The position numbers and the translations under genes were made by a program. DNA of 64,000 nucleotides from Diacronema lutheri (taxonomy: Eukaryota; Haptophyta; Pavlovophyceae; Pavlovales; Pavlovaceae). Positions 61,715 to 64,000 of the stretch are shown here, piece by piece (within the stretch, counting starts at the first letter, position 1; the number at the start of each line of letters is the position of its first letter). Under the pieces are notes generated by a model. That model was given only the letters and a program-made list of their open reading frames with translations, was not told the origin of the DNA and ran no database searches. The stretch lies in the NCBI GenBank assembly GCA_019448385.1, contig JAGTXO010000011.1, forward strand, positions 1,060,789-1,124,788. The letters are read 5' to 3'.

Positions 61715-63262
61715 TCAGAGCTCCTCCCACCACGCCGGTTGCGAGTTGGGCGTGCGCAGCGTCAAAACCTCGACGCCGCCCGGCACGATGAGGAGCGTGT
61801 GCTCGAATTGCGCTGATCTGCCGCCGTCAGCCGTCGCGATCGTCCACTTGTCGTCCCACTCGGTCACCGCGACGGCGCGCTCGTTGACCATCGGTTCGAT
61901 GGTGAAGGTGTGGCCGACCGCCATCTCGCCGTTGCGGTCGTCGTTCCTGCGGCCCGCGCGCGCGCGCGCGGCAGGCGCGTCAGCGCGCGGGGCGAGGGCG
62001 CGGCGCGCGCGGAGGGTCGCTACGCGTGGCGGTGCGCACCTGTGGTGCACGACGTTTGGCGGCATGTGGAAGGCGTGGCCGATGCCGTGCCCGACGAACC
62101 CACGCACGATGGAGAAGCCGCTCGGCGCCACCACCTCCTCGATCGCAGCACCGATCGCCTGGCCGGCGGCGCGGGCGGGAGGCGCTGAGAGGCGCGCAGT
62201 CCGGACGATGCTGGGCGTGGCGCGCAGTCCGGACGATGCTGGGCGTGGCGCGCGCGCCGATTGACGCGCAGGTGCCCGCCGCACGCGGCGCGCGCGCGCA
62301 CCTTGTACGGCACGCCCGGCGCGCAGATTGCAATCGCCGCCTGCCACGCGTCGTGCGTGACGCGTACGAGTCGTCGGCCCTGCGCGTCGACGCGCCCGAC
62401 GGCAAAAGTCTCGGAGAGGTCGCCGTGGTACCCGCCATAGTAGCACGTCACGTCGACGTTGACAATGTCGCCCTCGTGCAGCACGTTGTCGTCCGGGATG
62501 CCGTGGCACACAATCTCTGCGAGCGGACGCGCGACGCCGCGCGGGTGAGCGGCCGGGCGCGCGCCGTCTGCACACGCCGCGCCGCGCGCGCGCACCGTTG
62601 ACCGAGGTGCAGACGCTCTTCGGGTACCCGTGGTAGTTGAGCGTGGACGGGTAGGCCCCGCGTGCGATCGTCTGAACGGCGCGGGCGCCGCCGCGCCGTG
62701 AGCGGCCAATCCGCTTCACGCAGAGCGCGCGCGCCGGACGTGCGATCGCGCGGCGCGGTGGACGCGCGGCGTGGCGCGGCGGGCGCACCTCCTCGTGCAC
62801 GATGCGATCGATCTCGTCGAGACGCAACCCCGGGGCGATCGCCTTGCCCGCCGCGTCGAGCACGTCTCGCGCGAGCGCGCACGCGGCGCGCATGCCTGCG
62901 ATTGCCTCAGGCCCCTTGGCCTCGATGTCCCACGGGATGACGGGCCGGCGATAGCCAGGCGAGCCCGTGGCCGCGTAGTCGGGGCGTGGGATGTGCGCGG
63001 GCACGACGCGCATCGGCGAGAGCTGCCCCTTGCGCACGCGCCGGACCTGGGCGGCCGCCGGCCGCGGCGGCGGCCGCTCGGCCGCGCGCTTTGGCGCACG
63101 CTTCGCGGGCGCGCCAAAGCCCTTGCTCGAGGCAGCGCTGGCGCGCATCACAGTCGGAGGGCGCCGCGCTACCACGCGCGCGCCGCCGCCGTGCACGGCG
63201 ACGGTGCACGGCTGCAGCGAGAGGAGGGCGGCCAGCGCGAGAAGGCGCGAGGCGTCGCGCAT
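61715..63262 (-). CDS. Type 1 methionine aminopeptidase, organellar
   Basis: Five exons (minus): 62789-63262, 62596-62671, 62302-62516, 62040-62158 and 61715-61946, total 371 aa. A hydrophobic leader plus basic stretch ending RRPPTVMRASAA suggests plastid (possibly mitochondrial) import. The pita-bread fold motifs are complete: AYPSTLNYHGYPKSVCTSVN, EIVCHGIPDD, GDIVNVDVT and GYHGDLSETF (two Asp ligands), FVGHGIGHAFHMPPNVVHH (His ligand), GHTFTIEPM and SAQFEHTLLI (two Glu ligands). All five metal ligands are present. It removes N-terminal Met from organelle-made proteins. Intron 3 (62159-62301) contains a 27-bp tandem duplication near 62194-62248. It is the last gene before the telomere-like repeats. 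Confidence 0.92.
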   Translation of the reverse strand: MRDASRLLALAALLSLQPCTVAVHGGGARVVARRPPTVMRASAASSKGFGAPAKRAPKRAAERPPPRPAAAQVRRVRKGQLSPMRVVPAHIPRPDYAATGSPGYRRPVIPWDIEAKGPEAIAGMRAACALARDVLDAAGKAIAPGLRLDEIDRIVHEEVRPPRHAARPPRRAIARPARALCVKRIGRSRRGGARAVQTIARGAYPSTLNYHGYPKSVCTSVNGARARRGVCRRRAPGRSPARRRASARRDCVPRHPGRQRAARGRHCQRRRDVLLWRVPRRPLRDFCRRARRRAGPTTRTRHARRVAGGDCNLRAGRAVQGARARRVRRAPARQSARAPRPASSGLRATPSIVRTARLSAPPARAAGQAIGAAIEEVVAPSGFSIVRGFVGHGIGHAFHMPPNVVHHRCAPPRVATLRARRALAPRADAPAARARAGRRNDDRNGEMAVGHTFTIEPMVNERAVAVTEWDDKWTIATADGGRSAQFEHTLLIVPGGVEVLTLRTPNSQPAWWEEL

Positions 63263-63608
63263 TTTTGGAGGGTGCTGCTATGGTAGAATATATTCAATTG
63301 CTGAATTAAATGAGAAACAAAATATTTTTTCAAGGGGTGCGGGCCAGCGCATTGTCGCGAAACAGATCGAACGCGCCCATGCGTGCGACCTCGTCGCGGT
63401 GTCAATTGCCTTTCGAAGCATTCCCAAGGGACTCCAGGGCCATCGACGCGCGCGTGTGCGTCGCGCGCTGAGCCACACGCGCCACGACCGGCTGCACCTC
63501 TCCGGCGCCGCACGGCGCATACCGCGAGCCGCCGGCGCGCGCGGCGTCGCGACGGCCAGCGCCAACGACGCGCAGACGCGACCGGCCCCCGCGCGCGCGG
63601 GTGTTGGG
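63263..63608. other. Subtelomeric spacer with an A/T-rich segment
   Basis: No gene is seen. Bases 63275-63335 are by far the most A/T-rich stretch in the window (ATATATTCAATTGC, AAATATTTTTT) and sit just upstream of the aminopeptidase start, so they may be its promoter or a chromatin boundary. The rest returns to high G+C. Confidence 0.6.
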
Positions 63609-64000
63609 CTTGGCTTAGGCATGGCTTAGGCTTGGCTTAGGGTCAGGGTTAGGGTAAGGTTAGAGTGAAGTAGAGTTCAAGTCAGGGTGAGGGTAGGGTG
63701 AGGGTAAGGGTAAGGGTAAAGGTAAGGGTAAGGGTAAGGGTAAAGGGTAGGGGTAAAGGGTAGGGGTAAAGGGTAAGGGTAAGGGTAAGGGTAAGGGTTA
63801 GGGTAAGGGTAAGGGTAAGGGTAAGGGTAAGGGTAAGGGTAAGGGTGAGGGTAAGGGTGAGGGTAAGGGTAAGGGTAAGGGTAAGGGTAAGGGTAAGGGC
63901 AAGGGTAAGGGTAAGGGTAAGGGTAAGGGTAAGGGTAAGGGCAAGGGCAAGGGTAAGGGTTAGGGCAAGGGTAAGGGTTAGGGCAAGGGTTAGGGCAAGG
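63609..64000 (+). repeat. Telomere-like degenerate hexamer array
   Basis: Starting with GGCTTAGG-type degenerate copies, the sequence becomes a tract of GGGTAA hexamers mixed with GGGTTA, GGGCAA, GGGTGA and GGGTAAA. The G-rich strand reads 5'->3' toward the window end, the orientation expected at a right chromosome terminus. GGGTTA (TTAGGG) copies become more frequent in the last ~60 bp. Confidence 0.85.

Noticed and set aside
1-64000. tRNA, rRNA, CRISPR array, transposon or viral insert
   Set aside because: None recognised on reading both strands. Tandem repeats lack CRISPR spacing, and no transposase, reverse transcriptase or integrase motif was seen.

Overview
The window reads as nuclear DNA of a unicellular, flagellated, photosynthetic eukaryote with a red-lineage (chlorophyll a/c) plastid. 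The lines of evidence are a fucoxanthin/chlorophyll a/c-type light-harvesting protein, several leaders that look like a signal peptide followed by a transit peptide, an SSNA1/DIP13 basal-body protein, short spliceosomal introns and a KMT2-type histone methyltransferase. Base composition is extremely G+C-rich and introns are full of CG dinucleotides. A haptophyte, possibly of the pavlovophyte group, fits best, but that placement is inference. The right end carries telomere-like GGGTAA/GGGTTA repeats with the G-rich strand running outward, so the window probably ends at or near a chromosome end.

Layout. 1-8.5 kb: cut gene end, hypothetical protein, SAM methyltransferase with an FDX-ACB-like tail, light-harvesting protein, GST-like protein, PAP2 lipid phosphatase, METTL21-type lysine methyltransferase, secretory glycosyltransferase-like protein. 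8.5-16.2 kb: EF-hand/IQ protein with an array of UBA-like repeats, Sec14-like lipid-transfer protein, Fringe-like glycosyltransferase. 16.2-22.9 kb: a highly repetitive low-complexity protein with a plastid-type leader, a small membrane protein and an unresolved gene. 22.9-35.5 kb: a Notch-repeat/kringle membrane protein and a 2,980-residue LRR/EF-hand/C2-like protein. 35.5-47.5 kb: PDZ-IQ protein, TPR thylakoid-lumen candidate, glutaminase, SSNA1, Rad7-like LRR protein, RhoGAP-like proline-rich protein. 47.5-63.3 kb: Tudor-knot protein divergent from the KMT2 methyltransferase, choline-transporter-like symporter and organellar methionine aminopeptidase. 63.6-64.0 kb: telomere-like repeats.

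Genes are dense. Seven clear head-to-head pairs have starts only 42-187 bp apart. Most introns begin GTGCGC or GTACGC and end GCGCAG, and three appear to be GC-AG. Because stops are rare at this base composition, introns and antisense strands often stay open. Gene models below were joined by reading-frame phase and domain continuity; every multi-exon total divides by three.

The most novel items are the tandem-repeat protein at 16.2-21.3 kb (possible plastid condensate or pyrenoid-linker-like protein), the LRR/EF-hand/six-C2-like giant with introns at equivalent repeat positions, the UBA-like-repeat calcium protein, the reordered KMT2 domain architecture and the degenerate GGGTAA telomere-like tract.
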